59,675 bases of DNA from an uncultured Christensenella sp. (GTDB lineage: Bacteria; Bacillota; Clostridia; Christensenellales; UBA1242): positions 1-59,675 of the forward strand of contig CAOJZM010000007.1 in NCBI GenBank assembly GCA_948466185.1, read 5' to 3'. The notes beneath the pieces are model-generated. The model searched no databases. It saw only the letters and a program-made list of their open reading frames with translations, and was not told the origin of the DNA. Position 1 is the first letter of the stretch. Every line of letters starts with the position of its first letter. Made by a program: the position numbers and the translations under genes. Below are positions 39,353 through 47,972 of this stretch, piece by piece.

Positions 39353-39397
39353 TTGGTAAGGTGGAGGTCACGGGTTCGATTCCCGTTATCAGCTCCA
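39353..39397 (+). pseudogene. tRNA-Thr 3' half A (attR)
   Basis: TTGGTAAG-GTGG, T arm ACGGG-TTCGATT-CCCGT, acceptor TATCAGC and CCA. It pairs with the 5' half at 25760-25798. Confidence 0.85.
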
Positions 39398-39398
39398 G

Positions 39399-39552
39399 AA
39401 AACTTGCTTATGCAAGTTTTTTTTATTTGCTTTGCAAATAAGCAAAAGTTTTCACTTTTGCCTGGAGCCTATCAGCGCTCGCCGTTCCGTTTCAAAAAAA
39501 CACCCGCACGGGTGCTTTTTTGTTGCTTATTTTTCTGCAAATATAGGCTCTA
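39399..39552 (+). terminator. Host tRNA-Thr terminator and hairpin-rich spacer
   Basis: AAAACTTGC-TTAT-GCAAGTTTT plus T run at 39399-39424 is the original tRNA terminator. A second hairpin, CACCCG-CA-CGGGTG, with flanking A and T runs is at 39494-39521. Between them are smaller palindromes (GCAAAAG..CTTTTGC). No gene. Confidence 0.75.
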
Positions 39553-40113
39553 TTATTTTAATTTTGAATAAATATATTCTCGGATTTTTTGCTGTCCCCG
39601 TTGCCAATTATTTGATATATCAAAAAATTTTATTCCTGCTTCTTCACACTCTTGCTCTATTCTTAAACTGTAAATTTTGCAATTTTCAATTAACCGAACT
39701 ATTCGCTCGTCAGCCATATGCTTACAGTAATCATTCTCATAAGAAAAACTTTTGATTTCCCCATGTTTTAATGAAATGTCTTGATTCGGAAAACCCACTG
39801 ACAAAGTTATGAACTTATTCAAATCTAAATGTTTACTAACTTCTTTTGGAAAAACATGCCAACCTTCAATCACAAAATTAGTGTTAGGATAATCATTTTT
39901 CAATTTGATATATAACTGGGCAACAAACTTTGGAAGATGTTCAAATTTGTAATCAGTATTGTGATGTCCTATACTTACATCGGGTAAAGCTTTTTCAAAA
40001 GCATCAACAATACTGTCTAATGAAATGATAGAGTAACCAAACTTATCATGAAGTTCAGTGGCCAATGTAGTTTTTCCACTTCGTGGGCATCCAAAAACAA
40101 ATATATCTTTCAT
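39553..40113 (-). CDS. P-loop NTPase/small kinase-like protein
   Basis: 186 residues. Walker A GCPRSGKTT at 8-16 and a shikimate/adenylate-kinase-like layout (SLDSIVDAF, FVIEGWHV). The substrate is unknown. AAGGTGA ribosome site. First host gene after the element, and in the same orientation as the ABC exporter upstream. Confidence 0.7.
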   Translation of the reverse strand: MKDIFVFGCPRSGKTTLATELHDKFGYSIISLDSIVDAFEKALPDVSIGHHNTDYKFEHLPKFVAQLYIKLKNDYPNTNFVIEGWHVFPKEVSKHLDLNKFITLSVGFPNQDISLKHGEIKSFSYENDYCKHMADERIVRLIENCKIYSLRIEQECEEAGIKFFDISNNWQRGQQKIREYIYSKLK

Positions 40114-40140
40114 AATTTATATCACCTTCACTTTTATATT

Positions 40141-41871
40141 TTATTGTTTATTATACAGTTCTTTATAATAATCGTTTTCTTCCAAAAGTTCCTGATGCGT
40201 GCCCTCAGCAACCACTTGTCCATTTTTAATGAGTAAAATGCTATCTGCATAAGTTATCGTCGACAATCTGTGAGCAATTATAATTATGGTAAGTTGACTT
40301 TTAAGTTTTTCAATCACCTGCATAATTTCGGTTTGACTTGAATTATCAAGGCTGCTTGTAGCCTCGTCCAAAATAAGCACTTTTGTGTTTCTTGCGAGGG
40401 CTCTCGCTATACACAGTTTTTGCCTTTGTCCGCCTGAGAGTTGGCATCCCCCTTCTCCGATAATGCTATCAAGGCCTTGGGGCAAACTTTTTACTAGTTC
40501 AGTCAAGAGAAGCTCATCACAAAGTGACCATATCTCTTCATCAGAAATATCACTTTTTATCATTTTAAAATTATCGCGAATACTGATATTAAAAATATAT
40601 GGAAATTGATTGATTACAGCAATGTTTTCTTTAATAAATTCTTTATCTAAATTATCTATGGACATTCCATTAAACAAAATTTCACCACTGTCTTTATAAT
40701 ACAAATGTGCAATAAGTCCAGTTATTGTTGTTTTTCCACAACCGCTTTCTCCAACTAGGGCAATAGTTTTTCTGGGTTCTATTTTAAATGATAAATCTTT
40801 CAGCACAGGTATTCTGTTTGCATACGAAAAACTCACATTTTTAAATTCTATCCCCCCATCAAAAGTAGATACATTATTTTCCCCGTAAACATCCACCATT
40901 TCTTTTGAAGGATATAGTAATCGTGACAGTCTTTCAGCATAAACCTCACATTCAGAAAGTTTATACTTAAATTCCCTCATGTTAGTTGCAAAAGAAAGTG
41001 TATGGTCTTTGTATAAATAACAGGTATAAAAAACAGCAGCAGTCAAATTGTATTTAGCCATTAAAACAATACTTAAAACAATAAACGCAAACTCTAAAAC
41101 TGCACTTGTAAAATCAATAGCCACGCTGATACTGTTTCCAATGTACCATTCGTGTTTATCTCTGCGAATAAATTCATTCTGCTCCTTTGCAAGCAGTTTA
41201 AGCGTATTATCCTCACAATTTAAGGTTTTGATATCTTTCACACCACGCACAACCTCTATAATTCGTGAACTTACGACCTCTTTTTGTGCCTTTACTGCTG
41301 GTTTTAATTTATGAAGATAATGAATGCGAATTTCATTCACAACTGAAAGGACAACAACACATCCCAATGTAAACACCGCAATTCGCCAGTCAAGCAAAAA
41401 CAAATAAACAAGATATGCAACTCTGCGAAGCATGTCCACAATTAATGTTGTAAGTGATTTAAATCTTTCAGAGATGTGGTCTATATCTGAGGTCAAGCGA
41501 TTGACAATAACACCTGAGCCTATTTCATCATACACATCCATCTTAATATTCAAAGCAGATTGAATGACTTTTTGTTGAATGTCAAAACGCACATTACTTT
41601 CAAGATTTTTAAATAAATAAACATTAATAAGGGAAAGAATTTCACTAAAAATATGTAATGCAAGTATATATACGCCATTCATAAATCCTTCATAGAAATT
41701 CCCTGCCATAAGGAAGGATATAATATTTGCAAGAAACATTGCACTTAAGAAAGATTTAATCGCTTTCAAAACCAGAACAATGCAATATCCCACATAATAT
41801 TTTAAATGTTTTTTATAAAAACCTAATATTCTACCTAAATTCTTTTCTTTCTTTTTCTTTAGTTTAACCAA
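40141..41871 (-). CDS. ABC exporter half-transporter (membrane + ATPase)
   Basis: 576 residues: six predicted membrane helices (~20-310), then an ATPase with Walker A GESGCGKTT, Q-loop (INQFPY), LSGGQRQ signature, Walker B VLILDEA and the switch His (IAHRLST). It is a homodimeric exporter or one half of a dimer. TTG start with AAGGAG 6 bp upstream, overlapping the end of the double kinase gene by 13 bp, so the two are translationally coupled. Substrate unknown. Confidence 0.88.
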   Translation of the reverse strand: MVKLKKKKEKNLGRILGFYKKHLKYYVGYCIVLVLKAIKSFLSAMFLANIISFLMAGNFYEGFMNGVYILALHIFSEILSLINVYLFKNLESNVRFDIQQKVIQSALNIKMDVYDEIGSGVIVNRLTSDIDHISERFKSLTTLIVDMLRRVAYLVYLFLLDWRIAVFTLGCVVVLSVVNEIRIHYLHKLKPAVKAQKEVVSSRIIEVVRGVKDIKTLNCEDNTLKLLAKEQNEFIRRDKHEWYIGNSISVAIDFTSAVLEFAFIVLSIVLMAKYNLTAAVFYTCYLYKDHTLSFATNMREFKYKLSECEVYAERLSRLLYPSKEMVDVYGENNVSTFDGGIEFKNVSFSYANRIPVLKDLSFKIEPRKTIALVGESGCGKTTITGLIAHLYYKDSGEILFNGMSIDNLDKEFIKENIAVINQFPYIFNISIRDNFKMIKSDISDEEIWSLCDELLLTELVKSLPQGLDSIIGEGGCQLSGGQRQKLCIARALARNTKVLILDEATSSLDNSSQTEIMQVIEKLKSQLTIIIIAHRLSTITYADSILLIKNGQVVAEGTHQELLEENDYYKELYNKQ

Positions 41872-43661
41872 GTTATCTCCTTTTCGTAAAACCCGTTTTC
41901 AAATAGTATCTTATGTAAATCCAAGTGGCTATTGCTGGAAGTCTTTTCAACATAACATCTGCTATATTTAATGAAATCTGAAAGTGCCAAATATTTTGCT
42001 TGCCCCTGCAGACGACTTGGAATTTTTCCTCCATACACTTCTGTGAGATAGCCATTATAGAACCCTTTTTTTAGGCCCAATTCATCCTTTAGAAATTTTG
42101 TTGTAAGATTATACCTAAAATTTATGATTTCATAACTATAACAATAGTTCTCATTGTCGATGATGTAAAGGTTATCATTCTTAACCATTATGTTTCCCAA
42201 TTTAATGTCAGCATGAATAAGCCTTAATGGTTCCTCCTCAAAATCCTTTGAAAATCTTTCCAGCATTGATATAAGTTTCTCTTTACTTACAGGCATAATA
42301 AATTTCGTTTCTTCGTTGTCATAAATCAAATTAAGACTTTCTAAATTTTCCTTGTTAAAGTCTTTAATTGTGGACTTTGATATTCTTTCTTCCTTAACAT
42401 CTTGAAGTCTATCAAAATATTGCGCTATTTTCCGTCCGCAAGCCCTTCCAGTTTCATAATCTTCCAAAGGTAGAACTTTGTCCCAAGTCTCCCCTTCAAT
42501 AAATTCAAACAGAACAAAAATATATTTTTCATTCAAAATTCCACTTTCAAAAACTTTTGGATTTGGTATACCATGAGAGTTAAGCATGTTATAGAAACAC
42601 AGATACTTTTCTAATGTCTTAGCACCTCTTGGCATAACTTTCAACACATACTTAGTGTTTTCACAATAGCACTTAAAAATAAGCGCATCACTATAACTAC
42701 CTTTCATTCTTCTGATCTTTTTTAAGTTACTTAGCGTTTTTATCTTAGAAATATCAAAGGTAAAATGGTAACCTATTTCCCCATTTTTGAAGGATGCAAA
42801 TGCACCTTGTAAATACAATGAAAACTTTTCTGCATTTCCCCTTTTTAAATGGGCAAAAGCTTCACGAAACAACATAAAGGCATAGATACATACGATTGCT
42901 TTTTTAACGCAGTCAGGAATATTAAACTGAAAAAGTCCCTCTAAATATCCTCGGGCAAATGCATAGAATTTACCTTGACGCTCTTGCTCACTGCTGACAA
43001 TGCCCCAGCGTATCGCATTTGTTATTTCCACATACCCTGTATTTTCAAAATCAACAGCAATTAATTCATCTTTTAGCAAAAAGTTGGAAGGATGAATATC
43101 TGTATTGCCAAACACCATTACACTGTTTTTGATATCTTCTAGGTGTGAAAGAAAATAGTCTTTTAAATAAATAAGTTTACTCCACTCTGGTGTCTTTTCA
43201 ACCTCTTTGTGATTTTCAATAAATTCTTTATAGTCCCGCATTACCCTGTCAACTCTTGCTTTTATAGAAGAAAAAGCTTTTTCGTCAACCTTTTTATCAG
43301 GATGATACTTTCGCAATTTGGAGTAGCGGGAGCCCATGTAAAAGCCTCTCTCATATATATACTTTTCGGATTTTATATCAAAACAATCTTTAAAAACAGG
43401 AGCGTTGACATATTCTTCCACCAAAAAATAGGTACCATCATCGATTTTGCCACTTGCAAACACATTTGCATGAGGAGCTTGCACAGCCGTTAAAATTTCA
43501 TCTATTGTTTCATCAATTGCTTGGGATGTTATTTTTACGAAATAAAACTCTCCATTATGCTCAACCTTAAACTTGGCAATTGCACTATGTCCTTTGTTTA
43601 TAGGCTCAAAATATGTGTATCCTTTCAAAAAGCCAATTTTATCTAAATAAAAATTTGTCAT
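41859..43661 (-). CDS. Tandem APH-fold (aminoglycoside/choline kinase-like) protein
   Basis: 600 residues that appear to hold two phosphotransferase domains. The first has VFGNTDIHPSNFLL...AVDFENT near 215-240 (Brenner-type loop with Asn in the usual His position). The second has LIHADIKLGNIMV...YIIDNENY near 495-520, which looks fully intact. It would phosphorylate a small hydroxylated compound; alternatively the first half is regulatory. GAGGTGA ribosome site. Coupled to the downstream ABC exporter, which suggests modification plus export of one compound. Confidence 0.75.
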   Translation of the reverse strand: MTNFYLDKIGFLKGYTYFEPINKGHSAIAKFKVEHNGEFYFVKITSQAIDETIDEILTAVQAPHANVFASGKIDDGTYFLVEEYVNAPVFKDCFDIKSEKYIYERGFYMGSRYSKLRKYHPDKKVDEKAFSSIKARVDRVMRDYKEFIENHKEVEKTPEWSKLIYLKDYFLSHLEDIKNSVMVFGNTDIHPSNFLLKDELIAVDFENTGYVEITNAIRWGIVSSEQERQGKFYAFARGYLEGLFQFNIPDCVKKAIVCIYAFMLFREAFAHLKRGNAEKFSLYLQGAFASFKNGEIGYHFTFDISKIKTLSNLKKIRRMKGSYSDALIFKCYCENTKYVLKVMPRGAKTLEKYLCFYNMLNSHGIPNPKVFESGILNEKYIFVLFEFIEGETWDKVLPLEDYETGRACGRKIAQYFDRLQDVKEERISKSTIKDFNKENLESLNLIYDNEETKFIMPVSKEKLISMLERFSKDFEEEPLRLIHADIKLGNIMVKNDNLYIIDNENYCYSYEIINFRYNLTTKFLKDELGLKKGFYNGYLTEVYGGKIPSRLQGQAKYLALSDFIKYSRCYVEKTSSNSHLDLHKILFENGFYEKEITWLN

Positions 43662-43680
43662 TTGTTCACCTCAAAAAAAT

Positions 43681-43709
43681 AATACCATAAAGTTTGGCAC
43701 TTTGGTATT
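43681..43709 (-). terminator. Terminator of the LysR gene
   Basis: On the minus strand, AATACC..AAAGT / ACTTT..GGTATT, followed by T-rich sequence. Confidence 0.65.
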
Positions 43710-43744
43710 ATTTTCTGCTTATAATAGTATAAGTTTTTCTTATA

Positions 43745-44611
43745 TCACCTTTTAACAATTTTAACAATCTCTTTTGCCACCTTGTTTGCCGAATTATAAC
43801 AAGCGTATACAACCCTGTCTACCTTCTTAAAACCTTCAACTTCAACGCTCCTCAATTCATCATTTTCCAAGAATTCGACTGGGAAAAGTCCGATGCCAAC
43901 GCCTTGTTTTATCATTGACAATAAAGCGAGATCTTCTTTGCAAATTATCGTTCTAGGGAAAGAGTATTCCATCCATGTACTATCGCTTCTCTCAGTTCGC
44001 GTTTTAACAATTATTGTATGTTTTTTAATATCCTCCAATTTTACGGTTTCTGGAAAAGAATAATATAACGGATTATAACAAATTTTATAGTGCAGTGTCA
44101 TAATTGGCTTACACTCTATTTCTTTAATGGCAAAGTTTTTATCTGATTTAACAAAACATAAATCAACTTCTTCTTTTTGTAAAGCCTTTACAACATCTTG
44201 CTCTAAATAGTGCTTAACAAATTCAAAATTTAATTCTGGAAAAATTCTTAAAATTGCTCGCATGTGTGGATTTAAAAAATTTTCTAACACCCCACGTGAA
44301 CAAGATATTTTAAAATTGCTTAAAAGTCGGAAATTTGCAGTTTGCTTTGCATCAACAATTGCTTTTCTAAAAAACCTTTCCCCTTCGCGTGCCTCTTCAT
44401 ACAAAATTTTGCCTTCTTCCGTGAGAACAACGCCCCTTGTATTTCTGTTAAAAAGCGATACCCCCAAGTGCTGTTCAAGATTTTTCATAGATTGGCTCAA
44501 TGCACTCTGGCTTATATTTAGCATGCTCGCCGCTTTCGAAATTGAGCCATGCTTTGCTATAGTTAGAAAATACCGAATGCTATCAAAACTTATATCCAGC
44601 AAACTTTCCAT
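43745..44611 (-). CDS. LysR-family transcriptional regulator
   Basis: 288 residues. The N-terminal winged HTH 'FLTIAKHGSISKAASMLNISQSALSQSMKNLEQHLGVSLFNR' is textbook LysR, with a C-terminal effector domain (~90-288). AAGGAG ribosome site. Its target is probably nearby or itself; it has its own terminator before the kinase-ABC genes. Confidence 0.92.
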   Translation of the reverse strand: MESLLDISFDSIRYFLTIAKHGSISKAASMLNISQSALSQSMKNLEQHLGVSLFNRNTRGVVLTEEGKILYEEAREGERFFRKAIVDAKQTANFRLLSNFKISCSRGVLENFLNPHMRAILRIFPELNFEFVKHYLEQDVVKALQKEEVDLCFVKSDKNFAIKEIECKPIMTLHYKICYNPLYYSFPETVKLEDIKKHTIIVKTRTERSDSTWMEYSFPRTIICKEDLALLSMIKQGVGIGLFPVEFLENDELRSVEVEGFKKVDRVVYACYNSANKVAKEIVKIVKR

Positions 44612-44697
44612 TTCAATTCTCCTTGATTAAACTAAGCTCCTCATTTGGCTTGTAAGAACATCTTTCCAAATCATTAAATATCTTCTCTAACGCATTT

Positions 44698-44790
44698 TCA
44701 AAAGTGGCTTTTATTTCGACCATTTTCGACATTCAACCTTACAGCCATTTTTAAGCCATGTCTATTTTTTATAAAAACTTCTTTAATCAT
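44698..44790 (-). pseudogene. Possible remnant of an alpha/beta-hydrolase-like gene
   Basis: A 30-residue frame (IKEVFIKNRHGLKMAVRLNV at its core) resembling the first residues of some alpha/beta hydrolases, cut by a stop. It is preceded by TATAAT 6 bp before the ATG. A second short frame (MSKMVEIKATFENALEKIF...) follows just before the LysR gene. Probably decayed. Confidence 0.3.
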
Positions 44791-44831
44791 GATCTCATTA
44801 TAACACAATTTTTCCAATTTTTATTAACATT

Positions 44832-45932
44832 TTAATTATTTTTTTTAAATGACTGAATCAAATTTAAACTGTCTTTAAACTTACTTGATGATTTGACACA
44901 ACCAAGTATTGTTTTCATTTTTCCATCAAAGGTTATTAAAAACTCATTTTCATCTCTATAGTAAAGTTCTCGTAAAATTTCATAATCAATAAAGTCATTT
45001 GGTTTCATTTTGGCACTCTCAACTAAAATAGATTCGATATTTCTTTCCAACCAAACCTCTTCAAATTCGTTTATAGTTTCACTATCAGCAAAATAAATAC
45101 TATTTAGGATTTTTGCTTTTAAAATTTTCTTGGCTTGTGAAGGCTTTATATTGGGTAGACCTTCAATTTCTGGCAATTTATCAATTAAGATCTTGCAAAC
45201 ACTTAAGTATCTAAAGTCATAACTAACCTTTGCGCACAATTCGTCTTTTAATAGCTGCTTATTTAGTCCTTTGAAAATTTTTATCAGCTTGTAATAGGCT
45301 TGTTTATCCTGTTTTTCAAATAATATTTTTGCATGTTTGAGCCACTCATAATAATATGTCATCAAATTTGCAACCATTTCAAGCATTAAATTTTGAACAT
45401 TATCAGCATTATAAGCATCTTCATATAAAAGTATAGTCAATTTCTTCTTTACAAGTCTGCGAATATGTCTGTCTACATCATGTTGCAGTATAACAAAATG
45501 CTTCCTAAAATAAAGCTTTTTATCAGACAATTCTCTTTGATAATGGTCAATAAAAATGGTTGCACTGGCATACGCATAACTGACTATAAAAAACGCTATA
45601 TTGTTCGATATTTGATCAATTATAAACTCTCCATAAATGTGTTTTAAAGTGATATAATAACTTTCATCCTCTGGTTTATGTGATAGAAATTTTACAATTT
45701 TTTCTTTGATTGCGTCATTGTATTCAATTTGAATATCGTTTCTTGAAAGCCAATTCAAAACTTGTAATTTCTTTTCATATGAAACGCTAGCATTAAGTAT
45801 TTCGAAATATGAATATATTGAGCACATACATTTATTTTTATCAACAAGAGCTTGTAATCGTGGAAGGTCAACCTCTTTATTGACCTCCGTCCCAGACAAA
45901 TAATAAAACACATTTGTATCCAGAATAACCAT
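44832..45932 (-). CDS. PIN-like domain protein
   Basis: 366 residues. VILDTNVFYYLSG at the start gives the first catalytic Asp of a PIN nuclease, and 'EFLITFDGKMKTIL' near the C-terminus carries another acidic residue of the active site; a long helical insert lies between. No antitoxin-like partner is adjacent. Start at 45932 chosen for the GGGAG site; the longer frame has none. Probably an RNA-cutting or DNA-binding nuclease, unproven. Confidence 0.6.
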   Translation of the reverse strand: MVILDTNVFYYLSGTEVNKEVDLPRLQALVDKNKCMCSIYSYFEILNASVSYEKKLQVLNWLSRNDIQIEYNDAIKEKIVKFLSHKPEDESYYITLKHIYGEFIIDQISNNIAFFIVSYAYASATIFIDHYQRELSDKKLYFRKHFVILQHDVDRHIRRLVKKKLTILLYEDAYNADNVQNLMLEMVANLMTYYYEWLKHAKILFEKQDKQAYYKLIKIFKGLNKQLLKDELCAKVSYDFRYLSVCKILIDKLPEIEGLPNIKPSQAKKILKAKILNSIYFADSETINEFEEVWLERNIESILVESAKMKPNDFIDYEILRELYYRDENEFLITFDGKMKTILGCVKSSSKFKDSLNLIQSFKKNN

Positions 45933-46004
45933 ATAATTCTCTCCCACCTTTAATATCTTATCATAAATCCAAAAATTTGTAACCTTTGCTGCCAACAATT
46001 TATA

Positions 46005-46032
46005 AAACCAAGCACAAACATGTGCTTGGTTT
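46005..46032. terminator. Terminator of the HAD nucleotidase gene
   Basis: AAACCAAGCACA-AACA-TGTGCTTGGTTT. Confidence 0.85.
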
Positions 46033-46033
46033 A

Positions 46034-46669
46034 TTAAAGACTTGTATTTTCATCAACAGAGAAAAAATTAGGTTCAAAGGTTATAGCTTCTTCTTTAAAA
46101 AGTTCTTGCACTTTGTCAAGCACCATTTTCCATGAATTTACGATATTGGCGGACTTCGACATTTTAAACTCCCCCCCCCGCGTTTTTAAAGAGCCTTTAA
46201 ACATAATCGTTTTAGCACCAACCTCTTCAACTTCCTTACAGTTTCTTTGAAGGTCATCAATTAATAAAGCTATATTATTTTGAGCAACGTATGCCGATTT
46301 ATTTGAGCAGCCCATTATCAACTTGTCGTAGCTTACATTGTGTCCATTAAGCCACTCTTGTAAGCTTGAAACAAAAGGTGCAAGAACCGGACGACTGGTT
46401 ATAAGAAATATCTGATTCCCCTCCTCATGAAGTTTATTGATTGTGTCAATAGCTGCCGGAAATTCCTTATATTTTCTGGGATTAAAGAAGCTAAAAGCAT
46501 ACTTCCAAATTTTGTTAACTTTGACATCTTTTCTATAGGGTATCTCGCTAAATTTAAGCTTATTTTTCGAGGAAGAAAATTTAAGTTTTGCTGCTATATT
46601 ATAAATTATAGAAGGACAAAAAAACAAAGTGTTGTCTATGTCTATCCCTATTTTTCTTTGTTTTTCCAT
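46034..46669 (-). CDS. HAD 5'(3')-deoxyribonucleotidase-like protein with a G9 tract
   Basis: 211 residues. DIDNTLFF (DxDxT nucleophile), LITSRP and LLIDDLQRN form a NT5C/YqfW-like HAD active site. GGAGG ribosome site. Codons 164-167 lie in a G9 tract (plus-strand C9 at 46171-46179). With 8 G the last 44 residues are replaced by about 11; with 10 G the frame stops at once. The catalytic core lies before the tract, so slippage would swap the tail, not abolish the core. The assembled sequence is in frame. Confidence 0.8.
   Translation of the reverse strand: MEKQRKIGIDIDNTLFFCPSIIYNIAAKLKFSSSKNKLKFSEIPYRKDVKVNKIWKYAFSFFNPRKYKEFPAAIDTINKLHEEGNQIFLITSRPVLAPFVSSLQEWLNGHNVSYDKLIMGCSNKSAYVAQNNIALLIDDLQRNCKEVEEVGAKTIMFKGSLKTRGGEFKMSKSANIVNSWKMVLDKVQELFKEEAITFEPNFFSVDENTSL
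46171..46179 (-). repeat. Poly-G (G9) contingency tract in the nucleotidase gene
   Basis: Nine C on the plus strand, within codons 164-167. Confidence 0.9.
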
Positions 46670-46828
46670 CTTTCCTCCAAAACGTACTCATTTTAACACA
46701 TAACTCAAACATTTACAATATATTTTATGTAAAAACAAAAAATATTTTAACGATTTAACAAATAATATTCTTTAAATTTACTTTACTTATTTTTTTTAAT
46801 ATATCATAATATAAATAAGGAGTAAAAA

Positions 46829-47092
46829 ATGAACGAAGAAACAATTGAATTTAGATACGATACCCAACTTTTAATTGAGGGCAAAAATTTAAATGAGGAT
46901 AAAGTGCGTGAATATTTTGAAAAAAACTTTGTTGGTGACTGCCTTATTGCAGTTGGAGATGAAGAACTCATTAAAGTTCACTACCACACTAACGAGCCAT
47001 GGAAAGTGCTTGAATATTGTGCAAGCCTTGGAGAAATCTATGACATCGTTGTGGAAGACATGGTTCGCCAAGCAAACGGTTTACAAGGTTAA
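46829..47092 (+). CDS. Free-standing FakA/DAK-type C-terminal domain
   Basis: 87 residues. 'LIKVHYHTNEPWKVLEYCASLGEIYDIVVEDMVRQ' resembles the C-terminal end of the fatty-acid kinase FakA (HTNDPGKVLEY...), which is normally about 550 residues. Here only that piece is present as a complete gene with AAGGAG and a terminator. It may be a small partner or a relic; no DAK2 kinase domain is nearby. Confidence 0.65.
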   Translation: MNEETIEFRYDTQLLIEGKNLNEDKVREYFEKNFVGDCLIAVGDEELIKVHYHTNEPWKVLEYCASLGEIYDIVVEDMVRQANGLQG

Positions 47093-47122
47093 AAAAAACA
47101 TTGCATAATGCAATGTTTTTTT
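47092..47122. terminator. Bidirectional terminator
   Basis: AAAAAACATTGCA-TAA-TGCAATGTTTTTT. Confidence 0.85.
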
Positions 47123-47873
47123 ATTGTTCTTCCTCTCCTTCAGCTTTTTTCTTTTTATGTTTTTCAAATTCAATACTATTAAGCACCCTTCTTCTCGTGT
47201 CGCTGTCAACCAAATTGTCTTCCGATAAACGATAGAAACAAACATAATAATGAGCATAAACACAGTCCTCTTCAATGCCGAATTTACCAAACCCCTTGTA
47301 ATCATGAATGAGCGGCATCATTTCATCATAAACAATTTCAATTGCATCAAAGGATTTTATAAAATTCAATATATCCATATTTATCTCTCTGATTGCACAG
47401 TCATATTTTGCGGTGGACATATTGTCTTGAAGTTTAGGCTCTGCAAAAGCATAAAATAAATCCCTCGAAAGTGACTCAAGTACTGTTTGATAGGCTGAAT
47501 CTATATGTTTTTTTGACATTGGCAAACGCAGACTACAAAAGTCTCTTTTTTGCGTCTCTGTTCTTGCGTCTTGTATTTGCAATGGTACCAAGTTAAGCTT
47601 AAATGTATTCTGCTTTGAATTTCTTCTTTTAACATCAATCAACTCGGGTGAATCTTGAGTAAAACGGGTATCTTTATATGCAGTGATTGAAAAAGGTTTG
47701 CACAATTGCACATTTTTTCTTACGTTCATTTTTTTGAATTCTTTGTCATTCACACTATGAATCACTGTTTTGCACATACGATAATGAAATTTTCCGCTTC
47801 GGATTTCTTTAACAGATTCTATTTTTGGCAATACAAACATCTTATCTGCTAATAAATTAGTTATGTCTTCCAT
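47121..47873 (-). CDS. Hypothetical protein
   Basis: 250 residues, soluble, mixed alpha/beta composition, a basic middle region and a lysine/glutamate-rich tail. Strong AAGGAG ribosome site. No motif recognised. Confidence 0.6.
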   Translation of the reverse strand: MEDITNLLADKMFVLPKIESVKEIRSGKFHYRMCKTVIHSVNDKEFKKMNVRKNVQLCKPFSITAYKDTRFTQDSPELIDVKRRNSKQNTFKLNLVPLQIQDARTETQKRDFCSLRLPMSKKHIDSAYQTVLESLSRDLFYAFAEPKLQDNMSTAKYDCAIREINMDILNFIKSFDAIEIVYDEMMPLIHDYKGFGKFGIEEDCVYAHYYVCFYRLSEDNLVDSDTRRRVLNSIEFEKHKKKKAEGEEEQ

Positions 47874-47972
47874 GGTAACTCCTTTTTAAACGTGTCTAGT
47901 ATACCATCTATTATTAATTATTTCAATATCTTTTTTATAAAAGCTTAATAAAATTCAAAATAAAATGCACGA

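Larger units (their letters stand above)
25791..39360. mobile_element. Integrative mobilizable element in tRNA-Thr (~13.6 kb)
   Basis: Bounded by TTGGTAAG at 25791-25798 (attL) and 39353-39360 (attR), the anticodon loop of tRNA-Thr. It carries a tyrosine integrase, an excisionase-like gene, a MobL-type relaxase with an accessory protein, regulators, a SLOG protein and two candidate defence modules. It has no conjugation genes of its own, so it would need a helper. AGGTGTCAAA-type repeats near both ends may be integrase arm sites. Confidence 0.85.

Noticed and set aside
26061..39397. Prophage interpretation of the element
   Set aside because: Integrase and regulators are present but no capsid, tail, portal or lysis genes; relaxase and accessory protein indicate a mobilizable element.
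40852..40857. C6 run in the ABC exporter gene as a fourth contingency tract
   Set aside because: Six bases encode ordinary Gly-Gly codons and are too short to slip at notable rates.
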